A DNA stretch of 64,000 nt from Taxawa tesnikishii (nom. ined.) (taxonomy: Eukaryota; Ascomycota; Dothideomycetes; Dothideales): assembly GCA_030247885.1 (NCBI GenBank), contig JAPDRO010000012.1, positions 310,001-374,000 on the forward strand, written 5' to 3'. Shown here piece by piece: positions 10,118 to 22,271 of this stretch; the stretch's first letter is position 1, and the number at the start of each line of letters is the position of its first letter. The notes beneath the pieces were generated by a model. That model was not told the DNA's origin. It saw only the letters and a list, made by a program, of their open reading frames with translations, and made no database searches. A program made the position numbers and the translations under genes.

Positions 10118-12373
10118 ATGGCATGCACAGTCTGCCGTCGCCGCAAGCTCAAATGCGACAATGTCCGGCCTGCCTGCGGCACCTGCGATAGGCTGAACAA
10201 GCCTTGCACTTATATTGAAGCTGAGGAAAAGCGAGGCCCTAAGCGGCGGAAGGTTGACGTCTTGGAGCAAAGATTAGGTAAGATACTCTGGCAAAATGTA
10301 CTTCTAACGGACAGCATCTAACACGGCATAACAGCGGAGCTGGAAGCCCAGGTCGTTGGCCAACCTTCTAGGACTCCCAGTGATGTGCAGCCTGTGTCGA
10401 GCGATCAAGAACCCCTCGGGCCAGATGCGGGTTTCCCTCTCGAGCAACCGGATGAGCCAGGCCTTCCACCTCAAAGCGAACCTGCTGCGCCTCCTGGTCA
10501 GGAGGATGTCTTCGATGACTTCAATCTGGACTTCAACACTGATTTCGGGAGCTTGATCAATCTAGGCCAGATTGAAGAGCTTCCTCCTGAGGAGATGAGA
10601 TATGACCTGTACGTACGTCTTTGTCGAAGCATGTCGGCAGCGCTCATCCTTCTAGAACTAGGATCTATTTCAAGGAAATCCACCCCTTGTCACCCTTCGT
10701 GCACGAACGTCGCTTCCGGTCCGCGTTGTCGCTGTCACCGTCAGAGCAACCTCCCCTCTGCTTAAGATATGCGCTGTGGGCTTTGGGCGCAATTCGCGCG
10801 CCGGAGTACTCCATGCATGCCGAGACTTTCTACCAGCGCAGTAGACACTACCTTCAGAACGACGAGATGCAGGTGATGCTTCCGCCCCGATTCGATAACA
10901 GTTGTTGATGGCTTGGCAGGGACTTGGCTCTCGAACTCTTGGGGTCGCGCACGTCCAATGCTATTGCCTCGTCACAATGTTTGAAACGTATTCAGTAAGC
11001 GGCCTAACATTAGATCACGACAGAAGCAAGGGAAGCTGACCCATGATGTGGATCTACATGAGCAGAGCATGGACCAGCAACAAAAGCTCAGTGGCTCTAG
11101 CCCAGATGCTTGGTCTCCATCGGCTTGACACAACCAATCGGACTATCCGAAAATCCACGTTAGTTTTTAAAGACTTGACGGAGCTGGAAGAGGCGCGGAG
11201 GACGTTCTGGTATGTCTATCAGTGCGATCGATGGTCAAGTTCCGCCGTAGGCCTACCTTTGGCCATCAACGAGCGAGACGTAGGTGTCTCTTGGTTCATC
11301 CCTTACAGAGTTTTCAACGGGCTTTCGGCAGGTCTGATTATGAAACAGATCAACACGAATTTGCCCTGTTCGGACAAGGACTACGAGGCCGAGAGTCCAC
11401 AGCCAACGACATCACTCCATCACGTCCTGAACCATGGACTTCAGTCAATCCAGTCTGCGTTTGCATTACACTCGGTCGTGGCGGCCATTTTGGACGTATT
11501 TCAGTACACCTGGACGCCGCAAGCTCAGATGACGGTCCCGGAGCGACCGACAGCTTCTGGGATCGACACCGGGAGATCGACCATTTGATCTCGATGGCTT
11601 TCCTGTCTCTTCCGCCCGGTCTGAATATGTCCAGCGTGTATCCTAACGTCGAATTCTACCACATGAATTTGCATGCGGCCACAATCACACTTCACAATGC
11701 GGTAGTCAGACGGGCACAAGACAACGGGATGGAAGCTGAAGCGGTCAATAGGAGTGAGCGGAGAAGTGGAACTGCTGCAGAAGAGATCCTCGAGGCCGTG
11801 AAATCCATGGCACACAAGGAGCCTAAAAGGTAAGGGAACACCGCATGTTGGGACTGTAATCACTAACGGTTGCCAACAGCTACCTCCCTTCACAGCGTAT
11901 GCTGACTGTATCCGAACGTCCAAAGCAGCTCACTGACAACGTGTAGATTCTGTTCCTACGTGGCATCCTCGGTATTCGTGCGAGCTTGTTTACAGGAATC
12001 CACCGCAGCCCACGCTCAGAGAAATCTCTACCTCTTACTCGTCAGCATGAATTCAATGAAAGAGGTCACGAAAGTGGCTCCATTCTTCGTGAAGCAAATC
12101 CTGAAAGATTTGCGACTGAAAGGCATAGAATTTCCGGGTCTCGAGTTTCAGCCATTTGACCTCCCGCTGGGTGCGGACGAAGTAAGGACATTCCAGTCAT
12201 GGACTGACAGCGGTCCGGAGTGGACCCAGGGGAGGTCTGGACTAGGGATGGCAGAGGCGCTGGTTCTATCCTGCACCCGGCGTATGACTGATCGCGAAGA
12301 CAAGGAAGGAGTAGTGTTCTTGCTCAAGATTTACAGTCGCAAACAGCCGGCTCTAGAAGGGAGCAGATCCTAA
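10118..12373 (+). CDS. Zn(II)2Cys6 transcription factor with fungal-specific regulatory domain
   Basis: Residues 3-30 carry the zinc cluster CTVC-x6-C-x6-C-x2-C-x6-C with basic RRRKLK, followed by KRGPKRRK. Later exons match the fungal transcription factor middle homology region (YFKEIHPLSPF, MLGLHRLD, RRTFWYVY, INTNLPCSD, FWDRHREID). Supported exons are 10118-10277, 10335-10608, 10662-10872, 10920-10994, about 11043-11279, 11349-11829 and 11929-12373. Two problems exist. No AG acceptor sits before the exon starting near 11043 (a TGA lies just upstream in frame). The frame also changes at the T run 11488-11491, where one more T restores it. The gene may be functional with base-calling errors, or a decaying regulator. 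The intron 11280-11348 is 69 nt and open in frame, so it could be retained. It probably regulates the neighbouring monooxygenase/permease group. Confidence 0.8.
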
Positions 12374-12800
12374 AATAGGACGGTTATGAGCTTATGCGCT
12401 TTAAGAGCATGCGGAATACTGATTTTAGATTTTTTTCTATGCGCTACTGTTCTCGCAGGCTCTCACAGCTTCTCGCGCCTCTCTGCTGCGCTATGCCACT
12501 CAGAGAAACGGTGATGATGAGCACTTGGTCTTGGGTACGCAAGATCTGGAGTTTGTGCTGCGTCAGAGGGGCGGGAGCGGACAATGAATTTCCCGCTCTT
12601 TCCTTGGCATACCTGAGCAGCCTTGTACAACCTCAACACGATCAACTATAAGTGCTCTCCGTCTCTTCGAATCGAACCCAGCTGCTCATCTCGATCTCCA
12701 AACGATACTTCTTTGTCCAGAATTCCGTCCTCCTTGTACAATCCCGCACTACAGGTATTACAGCCGTTCAATTGCTCTGGCACCTAGCAACCCATACGAA
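12374..12800. other. Intergenic, monooxygenase promoter region
   Basis: About 430 bases between co-oriented genes. No coding signal recognised. Confidence 0.4.
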
Positions 12801-14098
12801 ATGGAACCACCGCGCGTCCTTGTCTGCGGAGCTGGAATAGCTGGAGCGGTCGTGGCTTACTGGCTCGGCGAAGCTGGCGCGAATGTACTCGTTATCGAAA
12901 AGGCGCCCGCCGTTAGAAAATCCGGACTGGGAATCGACTTTCGCGGAGCAGCCCTGGACGTGATACGCAGCATGGGTCTTGAAGACGCTGTGAGAGCCAA
13001 GGTCACTCATGAGCGAGGACTTACGTTCGTCGATTCGCACAATCGAACGTTTGCTGCCTTTCCAGTCACTGGTGAAAAGGGGTTCACTATCACGTCTGAG
13101 ATCGAGATTATGCGCGGGGACCTTGACCAGATCCTCTGCGATGCCGCTTCATCCATGCCGAATGTGGAATTTGAGTTTGACTGCAGCGTTGCCAGCCTGG
13201 CACATGATGAGCACTCTGTCACGGCGGAGTTCAGCAACGGCAGACGAGAAACATTTGATCTACTCATTGCTGCGGACGGACTGGCATCGCGAACCCGTCG
13301 CCTCATTGTCGGCAGGGATCGATCAGATCAAGCTGTCCGTTCCTTAAATGCATATGTCGCCTACTTCACCATTCCTCGAGAGAGTAAAGACGGCGAACTG
13401 GCGCGATGCTACCAGGCGGTAGGACGTCGGAACCTCCTGATACGGCCTAAAAACGACACGACCTCGTGTGCCTTCCTTAGCATCATTACGCAATCGGAGC
13501 GTGTGCGGAACATCGCGACAGCCAGTACGCAGGAGCAGAAGGCGCTATGGGCCGAACTCTTCGCGGATGCGGGTTGGGAGGCGCAACGCATGATATCCGG
13601 CATGCAAAACGCGGAAGACTTCTACCTCCAGCACGTCGCGCAGGTGAAACTGCCATCGTGGTCATCCGGCCGTTGCTGCATGATCGGCGACACGGCGTAT
13701 TCTCCTTCGCCTTTCACCGGAATGGGTACAAGCCTCGCAATTATCGGCGCTTACATGCTGGCGGGGAGATCTCCGAAGCGCATGGCGATGCTGCGGTTGC
13801 GTTTGGCAAGTACGAAGAGCGCTTGCGGCCGTACGTTGAGCGGGTTCAGAAGCTGCCGCCAGGCATCCCAAAGGCGGTCAACCCAGAGACTTGGTGGGGA
13901 TTGTGGATTCACAATTGCATATTGTGGATCGTGAGCTCGTTGCGTCTGGTGAGGCTTGCGGGGCTTTTTGGGCCGAAGACGGAAGGATTTGAATTGCCGA
14001 CGTATCGTTTTGAAGCGACTGACTGGAGTTTGGGGAGCGATATGGGAGAGGAAGGACAAGGCAAATACAGTACGGAGAGCAAAGATGGCGAAGTGTAA
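12801..14098 (+). CDS. FAD-dependent monooxygenase (class A, TetX/salicylate-hydroxylase-like)
   Basis: Intronless. The N-terminus has the dinucleotide fold VLVCGAGIAGAVVAYWLGEAG followed by a Glu. Then come GIDFRG, the second FAD/NADPH motif DLLIAADGLASRTRR and the GD motif CCMIGDTAYSPSPFTGMG. These are diagnostic for flavoprotein aromatic hydroxylases. The frame changes at the G run 13763-13766, inside AYMLAG/EISEAHGD; a fifth G gives a continuous 432-residue protein of normal family length. The substrate is unknown. With the neighbouring decarboxylase-like, permease and zinc-cluster genes it suggests a small aromatic-compound pathway, which is inference. Confidence 0.87.
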
Positions 14099-15079
14099 TG
14101 AAGAGGACACGTGAGTCGGATGCGACCACGCAAGGTCCGAGACTAGCTACGGGACAAGATGTTTTACAAAGGGTAAAAGAAAGGGTTTTCATGCAAGACT
14201 GTGGATTACATGACGATTAGGCATAAGTGATCTTAACTCCCTTTTTGTACGGATTCGCTGCATTTTGCTCCGTATTCAGCCTTGCTGGGTCATGTGCTTT
14301 CGGCTGGAGGCTTCCGCGTGCGATAAGATGGAATCGGGAAACATGAACGACAGTGTCGCCAGATTTTCTTGGGGAAGACACGTTACTCCGCCGGATACAG
14401 AGAACATGGAGCTTTGCTGGGAAGGTCCAATGTTGGCCGCCGTGAGCCAGCCAGACCGTTGCCTTCACAAGAGCCTGCGCGCCGTCATAAACCACCCCAA
14501 CGCAGTTCACTGTGATAATTCATAGTGTATCGACTTTCGATTCTCAGTCATATCGAGCATCTAGGCTAGCGCAGGTGGCGAAGCGGATAGCGTGAAGAGG
14601 TGTTTCCGCTACGACAAAAACAACACAGGATCAGTTCCATAGGAAGCCCATCCTGACGCTACCCGTATACCGCCTCCGCTAGCTCGTCTGCTGTGGTATG
14701 CTGGCGCATGTACTCAGCGTAGTCTCGGGCTTTTGGGCCCATTCTGCCGCAACGCTACCACTTGCCGCTCTCACAAGTGCGGGTCGTGGGAAGATATGTA
14801 TGCGCACTTTTTCCGGCTTCTCCATTTCGTTCCAATAGCACCATGTAATGGCGGAGAACTCTAGGTTGACCAGGCCACTCTAGGGACTTGGTCGATGAGA
14901 ACGCGCTTTGCTAGTCCTTGAATGGGAGCACTGGTGATAGACGTGCTAGTAACGAGAAGCGCCGCCACCATGAGAAGGATCGATATGGTCACCTGCCGAA
15001 TCATACTATCCTCGTTGACGGGTTTTCAGACCCGAAACAGCACTTTTCCTCGCGCTTGATCAAACACCCCAGGGTATCT
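14099..15079. other. Intergenic with one unassigned minus-strand ORF
   Basis: About 1 kb between converging genes. The only sizeable frame is minus 14510-14217 (97 codons, ATG to TAA) with moderately coding-like codon choice but no recognisable family. I do not call it a gene. Confidence 0.35.
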
Positions 15080-16266
15080 CTAGCGAACCGTACGCCGCAA
15101 AAACAATCTCTGTATTTCCCCATCCCACACCTCACCGTCTCCCTCTCCCCCTCTTCCCCTCGCTCCTCTCGCCGCACCTCTTGCCCTCGCCGCTCTCGCC
15201 CGTCCTCCAGGCGCCGGAGTTCCCTCGGACGGAGTTGTGCTCTCCTCTTCCTCCCCCTCCTCATCTTCATCATCCTCTTCCTCCTCTGAACTCTCCTCCT
15301 CATCTGTCTCCGTAGCCACACTATCCGCAACCCGACTCGAGCGACGAGGACCAGCTGCCACTGCGGCTGCTGCTCGTCCGCGTCCCCTTCCCCTCGTGCT
15401 CGTCCCACGCGCGCCACCACGTCCGCGTCGCGAAGGTGTGGAGGGAGAGGATGGCGCAACGGAGATGGAGGGTGTGAAGCGGATCGGTGGGGAAGTAGGT
15501 CGTGGAAGGAGATTCGGTAGTTCGGGCGGCGAGGAGGGTTGATGATGTTTCCCTCCGCCTCTCCCCCTCCCTCCGTAGCCGGAAACCTGGCCTTCCACAT
15601 CAGATCCCCAAACTCCTCGTCGGGCAGCTCGAACGCCGACACGAAGGCCGGAGTGCTCTTTTCGAAGTCGACGAGCCGTCCTCGTCGTTCTCGAGGTCCG
15701 AAGTAGAGTCCCTATTGCTGTCCTGCGCCAGCTCGTCGGCTTCGTCTTCCGAGGCTTCTTCGGAGGCGTAGAGATGTGCGTTTTCGCGCTCGTCGAGAGC
15801 GTCGAGGTCGTAGAGTGTGGAGAGCTTGGCCCAGATTCCGGGGATTCGTGTATGTGGTGCTGAGGGGTGGATGTAACCGTTCGAGAGGAGGTGGGCGCGC
15901 AGCGCGAGGATCTGGAAGTGCTTGTGAATGCCTACCAGAGTGTCAGCGCTAGTTGTCGCACATGACTTGCGTGTGCACTGACGGGCATAGGGTGTGGGGA
16001 ACGGTTGTAGACGAGATATGGGAGAGGAAGCGAAAGGGTTGGGAGTGTTTACCGGTTGGTTTCCATTTTATTAGACCCTTGAAGAGTCCGATCTCCTCAT
16101 CATCCGTCCAGGGATCATTGACAATGTCCGCGTCGGATGCGCGTTGTGCTGCCGGTCGCGGTCTTGCAGCAGACTGCTCCTCCGGGGCAGTTGGGGTTTT
16201 GGCGAGGGATGAGGGAGGCGCAGGAGAGGCCGTGTTGGAGATGCGAGATTTCTTCTTCGGAGGCAT
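15080..16266 (-). CDS. EAF7: NuA4 histone acetyltransferase subunit EAF7 (CT20 family)
   Basis: Exon 1 is 16266-16053 and exon 2 is 15931-15080, with a 121-nt intron (GTAAAC...GTAG). The N-terminus MPPKKKSR is followed by DPWTDDEEIGLFKGLIKWKP, then GIHKHFQIL, PHTRIPGIWAKLSTLYDLD and FELPDEEFGDLMWKARF. This is the conserved EAF7/CT20 module, which anchors to EAF5 and EAF3 in the NuA4 complex that acetylates H4/H2A in the nucleus. The tail is acidic (a Glu/Asp run) and then Arg/Gly/Ala-rich. Two frame changes, at the CC 15676-15677 and CCC 15551-15553 (plus-strand positions), each fit one lost base; with both restored the length is 355 residues. The last ~30 residues are the least certain. Confidence 0.85.
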
Positions 16267-17265
16267 TGGCGCGGATTTTGCGACTCGTCAGTGGAGTTGC
16301 GCGTGGAAGTTTTGGGAAGACGAGTTGTTACACCTGGAAGCTAGGCGGATACTCCCGCGGTATAAGCGAGCTCGGACCACTGCGATAGGATCACGATCAA
16401 TCGAGCATCAAGTGAAAGGTGCAAGGGAGCGAGGATTTACAACGATTGACGTCTTGTTGAGAGTAAACATCTTTTTCGATGCTCATCTCTAGCGCTTGCT
16501 AACTAAGTTGAGTGCGCATCTACCCACAGCAGTTGAGCTTGGGCAGAACGAATTGATGCCTTGAGGTACAGTAGAGAAGTAGCATTAAGTCCAGCACTCC
16601 TACTCTCCAGCCACGATACGCCAAACTAGAAGATAGACATAACATAATTCATGGCATTTTTCCACTGTGAGAAAGGGAAAACAAATCAGAAAGCCATGGA
16701 AGATCCCGATTACTTTTCCTTAGCACCCGAGCAACTCCTCCAACAGGGGTATCGATCCCGTCTTTACACTGCGATCCGCAACTCCTCCGTTGTCCTCGCG
16801 GACTGTTCATAATCTAAAGTCTCATGTCATAACATAGAAAGCAAAGAAAGGACGGCCGCGAAAGAGGGAAAAAGAAGAAGAAAAAGAAGCCATGCTGCCA
16901 TGTCAGACCGTCTCTCCAACTCCACGCTCAAATTGCCAACGCGACGGACACTTTCGGGATAGAAATGCTGGGCGTCAACAGGAACGCAAACCAAAAACTC
17001 GTGTGATTGCATCTCGAAGGAAGAGGAGCAATTGCGATAATTAGAGAGGGCAAGGGTTCGATGGGGCTGGCGCTCGCTTATCGAGGGACCGGCAGTTTGA
17101 AGCGTGTTGCCGAGAGATGATCTGCGACAGGGGTGTCATGCAGCGTCCTTCACTTTCGGGTCAGCCTTTCGGTTCGCTGCGTTGACCGCTTCCAAATTCT
17201 CTCACACAAGGGAGAGAATGTTTGCATACCCTTTCTGAGCTCAGGATGCACTGCTTATGTACGTT
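16267..17265. other. Intergenic
   Basis: About 1 kb between the EAF7 start and the end of the small zinc protein. Nothing coding was recognised. Confidence 0.4.
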
Positions 17266-17429
17266 CTAGGCTTTTGCGGTGCAGGGACGGCAGGTCTTGA
17301 GCTTGCATTTTCGCACTCGAAGATGAACCAGTGGGGACCGGAATGGCACAGGTTGCAGTTCCAGAGTATGAGAGTGTTGTCGGACTTGATCATCTTGAAG
17401 TTGTGCTTGCAGCTGCCTGGTACTGCCAT
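17266..17429 (-). CDS. Small 54-residue cysteine-rich zinc-ribbon-like protein
   Basis: Short gene on the minus strand with start ATG at 17429. Upstream, a GTAAGT donor and a TTGTACAG acceptor just before the ATG suggest a 5'UTR intron. After a leader containing CKHNFKMIKSDNTLILW come three cysteine pairs: C-x2-C (CNLC), then C-x2-C-x4-C-x2-C ending CRPCTAKA, with HSGPHWFIFE between. Seven cysteines and two histidines in 54 residues suggest one or two zinc sites. The frame changes at a T run on the plus strand (17308-17311); one more base gives the CEKCKLKTC reading and a clean stop. I recall similar small fungal proteins but no function. It is too short for most gene finders. Confidence 0.6.
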
Positions 17430-20400
17430 TGTGGTGGTGTGTGCTGTACAAGGGTTGGTAAAAGACATGCAGATCCCCGGATCGACTTACGCTGCGGAGT
17501 TATTGTCCGTGGGAGAGGTAGAGTTCAGGGATGCGATGTAGGGTTTTGGAGAGCCGATGGATCGATTGTGCGGTGATCGAATGGCTCCGCGGGGTCTTGG
17601 ACTCCGAAGTGAATGACGAAGGGCAAGCAGGTAGGATCTCTCTTTCCGTGGTGAGTTCGACTGGGGTGTGTGGAGTCGAAGGCAGACGGCAGGGCAATAC
17701 CTTATATGCGCAGACAGAAAAGCTGTCGAGCTGCAGTTGAGGTCCTCGATGCTGAAAAGGGGATGCTAAAAACTGCCACCTCTGCGCGACAAATGGAATT
17801 TGAACCTGTGGAGAGCCTTGATGGACCGAAACCTTGACCAGAAGCAGTCGTCGCGGAATTGAAAGCAGCGACTTTGGCAAAATCTGGTGTCACGATGGAT
17901 GGATGCAGACGGCACTACTTGGGATAAGTCTTTCTTCTTATGTCACCACTTATTGCTCCTCCATGCGCCCAAAGCGGCAGGAGGGCATGGAGCTTCTCAG
18001 ACTAGGACTGCATGACGCTCAGCCGTCTGCGACTATGGATGCGGATTGCAATACCGGGTAGTGCTCCCACGTCAAAGCCAGAGCTGGCCATGCTCGATTG
18101 AGCATGGTTGGAAGGACGGATGGGCTGTAGAAGGCCTCTTGCTTCGAGAAGGCGCCTGCAAGCGTTCCATTTGGCGTCCCCGGAAAGGATGCCCCGAGAG
18201 CCAGGCCCCCGCCAATCGGAGCGAGCCGAAGCAGCCGGCGGATTTCCAAAACCAGAGCGGTGGGCTCGTGGGCGTGTCGCACAGCAGCGGAAGTCCAGCG
18301 ATCTCATCTGCCCTCCTTGCCTCGCCGTCTGAGATGGAATCCACCCTACCCCGTCGCATAACCAGGTCATCCTGTTCTTGCCCGTGAGAAACAGTCAGAA
18401 TTCATTCGTTTCCCCTACTGCAGCGTATATGGCAACAGTTGCCTGCAAGTTGTTCCGAAAGGAGAAGTCTGACTATCACTGACTGAATCGACATGCAAGC
18501 CACACCACATTCGTGATAGCCGCAGAACTCTGGCCGACGAGCCACCTCTCGTCGATGCATCATCCGAATCGCTCACCATTTCAGCGACGATGACCATCCT
18601 ACAAATACACTCCTGATCTACTAACAGGTAAGACTTCTATGTGTGTAGCGGTGAGCTTTATTCGCTGGGTGAGTCCAGTCGAGCATCGACAGCATTGCCT
18701 ATCGGTGGCATCTACATTATCCTCACCAATGTGTCTCAAACCCACATTCATCTTTCCGTCAAATCAACTCGCACGAAGACGGTGTAATCGCTCTGTACAG
18801 CGTCACACGGAGAAAGCCATCTCAGTCCACATTTTCCCCTTCTCTACCGCCTACCTGGTTTTCAATAGCATGCCATGCAGCCACACCTTGTCGCAATCCA
18901 TGTCTGCCGCCCGCCTCGTATTACCTTCAAAGCATGCGACTATCTAATAATGATTTGGCATCATCAAAAGCACACGACGCCCTGTCAAGAGCGCCCAGCA
19001 TGACTTTGGCAGGACCGTGTATCCAGTACTACGAGGCTCCCGAGAGACCAGCACCAGACCGTTCGGCATCGTCTTCCAGAGAGGCATTTCAAACGAAAAA
19101 GGAAATCCAATGGATACAGCAATTGGTGTGGTGGAAACTTTGCCACATCCGACGTTGCACGTCGTACGGGCAACTCACCTCGTCTCAGTCAGGAAACCCT
19201 CGGTCGAAATGCAGCCAACACCGCTCCCGGCATGATCCTAGGACCCAAGCACCTAGTCAGGCACCTGCTCGCTGCCGTACAACATTACACCCGACGCGGG
19301 GATCCTACCCGCTGGCGCATCGCCCACTCGACTCTCTCCTCAATGCTTACCCTTCCTTCGTCGTGAACGCCTCCACCTTACTCTCAACACCAACATTGAC
19401 CAAGATCCAAGCCCCGTACTGCCCCAAGAAACTACTGCAGGAACGGTCTTACCTGCTCATTCCAAGCTCACACAAATCGATCATCGCGATCAACGCGGTA
19501 CAGCCGCATCAGCGTTCGAGAAGGCAAGATCCATCCAGTGGGGCATATAGACGGTAGTTCATGTGCCTTGGTCGGCTTGAACCAAGGCACACTCTCTACT
19601 CACAAGGCAGACTGTGTGTCGGGACTACTGCAGGAAACGACCTTCGCCTTGCTAAGATTAGCACTCTTCCACAAAGAGCAGGGTCTCGGACAAGGATTGA
19701 TGATCTGCGTCCGTGTGTGTCGTCGTCTCGATATCCAGATTATTCTTTTTTTCTCTGTGCTTTGCCACTGTCTTCAGCCATTCGAGGGATGGCGCGTTCG
19801 GCCGGTCGAGAGCATTTGCAAATACCGTCCACTGTATGTCACCGTTCGATCTCTTGTCTTCTTTGGAGGGGAAAAAAAAAAAACCACCGTCCACCGTTGC
19901 GTTCGAAATGACTCCCCTCTCCTAGGCTTTGGGGGTTACCACTGCGGGAACTGCGGGAACTGCGGTTCTTCCACGAGCCCCAAGTGGGACACCGACGACA
20001 CGAGTCAGGACCCGACAACAAACCCCCTTCAGACATCAGTGGTGAACTGATGACGTTCGATGGCTATAATCTTAGTACCCCATGAGAAACCATAGCTACA
20101 CTATAAGAACAATCCAAAAGCAGATGCGGGATTCGCAAACAAAGTCCAGTCATGCTACGTGTAGTGACGAACCTTTCATGAGCGGCGAGGTGAATAACCC
20201 AAGACCACCTTCGACAACTCCGTACCGCCGGTGCGAGATCCATCACAGCACAAAGCACCGACGAGACGAATTATCATGTGACACTTTTACTCAGTCCGTC
20301 TGACATTCTATCGGTACTCACATTCGGCCTCCACATGAAGAAAAGCACGAGCATCAGCGGATATATCGAGACTTTTCATATTCAATTCAGAGACAGATAC

Positions 20401-20760
20401 TTTGAAGAGAAAAGGGCGTAAAACATAGCCCTCAAGTACAAAAATCATATGTTTCGCTTTGCGTCAAATCATCAAGCCGCTTCGGAAGAGATGTACTTCC
20501 AAAAAGCGTCCGCCGTCAGATAAACCACCAGTCATGCCCTCTTTTGTAAGGATGCACGGCTTAACGAGGAGTCCAGCCGATCCGGACCCGCTCTCCACAG
20601 CTGCTTCAACCCCCTGTCGTGCTATTCAACCGCCGTCGACGTTCATGACCGTTACTTTGTGTGGTATGTCCATCTCCCGTGAATGCTTTCGTGTCGATCG
20701 TATACGCTCGTATTTCTCTCGTTGCCAAACTCCAAGCCGCACACTCTCGAGACGAGGCGC
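17430..20760. other. 3.3 kb gene-poor stretch
   Basis: The longest stretch without a supported gene. Frames on both strands (for example plus 18934-19557, plus 19538-20050, minus 17880-17500) lack any recognisable domain and show mixed, non-coding-like codon use. Local short A and T runs lie near 19868-19882. It could hold a non-coding transcript or regulatory DNA, but I see nothing specific. Confidence 0.4.
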
Positions 20761-21656
20761 TTACTGGGCCTTCTTGGCCTGCTGTGGCTGGCCCTGGGCG
20801 TAGCGGTTGATGTCGGTCATCTCACCGGCCTTCCTGACACCGTTCTTGACGGCGTCCCAGCCCTGCCTGACGGCCGGCGGCATGTCCTGCCTGTTGGCGA
20901 TGGCGTCACCACGAGCAACGAGGTGGTTGGTCGCGCCCTGCACAAAGGTGCTCTGGTGGAAGCGGGCGCGGAGGAAGACGGTGTAGAGAAGGATAAGGAT
21001 CCACGAACCCTTCTGGAAGAGGACGGCGGAGCCGAGGAGACGGAACCAGAGAGCGATCTCGAGGACGGCAACGACGGTCATGGAGGTGTCGTAGTATTCC
21101 TTGACGAAGCGGCCGATGGTGTCAGCAAGTGCGGATGGCTTGGGCTTCTCGCCTGGAGCGCTGGACTGCTGTGGCTGCAGGGTTGGCAGGAGGTTGGAGC
21201 GGGTGTAGGTTGCCACGTGGAAGATGGAGTAGACGGCGAATGGCAGGATGGCGAGAGGGGTCTGGCGAGAGAAGAGCCAGACAAGTGCCATGACTGTGCA
21301 ATGCTTAGTGACGGGGTAGACTTTGGAATCCGTTGGATTGGGCACTTACTCAGGTACTGCACGTTCTCGTCGCCAGCAATCGCCAAAGCTCCTCCGTGTC
21401 CCTTACCAGACCTTTGACGTGCGCGGAAGCTCTTGAAGACAACGATACCGTAGGTGACGGCAGCAGCGATGAAGGCGGTGCGGTAGGAGAAACGAGCCCA
21501 TCTGGAGTTGTAGTTGAAGGTGATGTACGAGAGAGCGTAGCGAAAGGTCATCAAGAGCAGTGTTACATGACCGGCGAACCAGCCGAACTGGAGTGTTTGT
21601 GCGAGCTGCAAGAGGCGCTGCTGCAGAGGCATGTTGGAGGGTGGTGGGGGTGCCAT
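20761..21656 (-). CDS. POM33: Nuclear pore/ER membrane protein POM33/TTS1 (TMEM33 family)
   Basis: Exon 1 is 21656-21350 and exon 2 is 21293-20761, with a 55-nt intron (GTAAGT...CACAG) in phase 1. The total is 279 residues with no frame problem. Family marks include LQFGWFAGHVTLLL, RYALSYITFNY, the span near AVTYGIVVFKSF, GDENVQYL, ALVWLFSRQ, VYSIFHVATYTR, FVKEYYDTSM and GSWILILLYTVFLRARF. There are several membrane spans. In yeasts this protein shapes tubular ER and helps nuclear pore distribution. A housekeeping gene with good codon bias. Confidence 0.92.
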
Positions 21657-22214
21657 TGCGAAGATGTTGTGTGTGATTGGTGTCGTTTACTGCGCGGTGC
21701 TGCAAGCAATCTCGTCAGTGGGAGTCGGTTTTGACACGTAGGCAACCAAGAGAAGTAGAAGTAGAAGACTGTGCGAGGGAGGAGAAAGGCGGTAGTGGTG
21801 ATATACGTGTAGTGGGGCCCTCAGCCACAGGACAGGTTTGGTTGGGTTGCCAGCTGGCTTGAGCAGTGACGTCGGGTGACTCTTCTCCCCAGAACATCGC
21901 GGCTAGAGCACACGGCTGGGGGCCGATGAGTGAGCGACTTACCGACGGACAATTGGCTCTCTTTTTGACGAGGAATTCCAATTGGCAGTGATACGTGTAT
22001 GCGGTTGGGGATTGCTGGGTGGATTTTGTTCAGTGTGTGGTGGGAGAAAACTGAAAGATGACGACCGGATTGTGCGCGTGCTCAAACCAGGCAGGGAACG
22101 AGGGTCAAGCGGGGTGACGTACCAAAGAGGCAATCGTGCTTTTCACATGGCTCTGACACGTGATGCAGCGTGCGTGCTCGTTTACATTCAGCGGTGCGAT
22201 TCAGCCCAGATCTA

Positions 22215-22271
22215 TGGAGCATGGAGCATGGAGCATGGAGCGTGGAGCATAGAGCGTGGAGCGTGGAGCAT
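22215..22271. repeat. Minisatellite, 7-base unit TGGAGCA/TGGAGCG
   Basis: About eight head-to-tail copies of TGGAGCA, with TGGAGCG and TAGAGCG variants, upstream of POM33. Confidence 0.85.

Noticed and set aside
14217-14510. 97-codon minus-strand frame between the monooxygenase and EAF7
   Set aside because: Complete ATG-to-stop frame but no recognisable family and no other evidence; kept only as a remark in the spacer entry.
17050-17075. GGTTCGA-like B box near 17050 as a tRNA
   Set aside because: No matching A box, no paired T arm and no acceptor stem nearby.
18934-19557. 207-codon plus-strand frame in the gene-poor stretch
   Set aside because: Composition is Ser/Arg/Pro/His-rich with no domain, no matching frame continuation under the one-base correction and no supporting splice sites.
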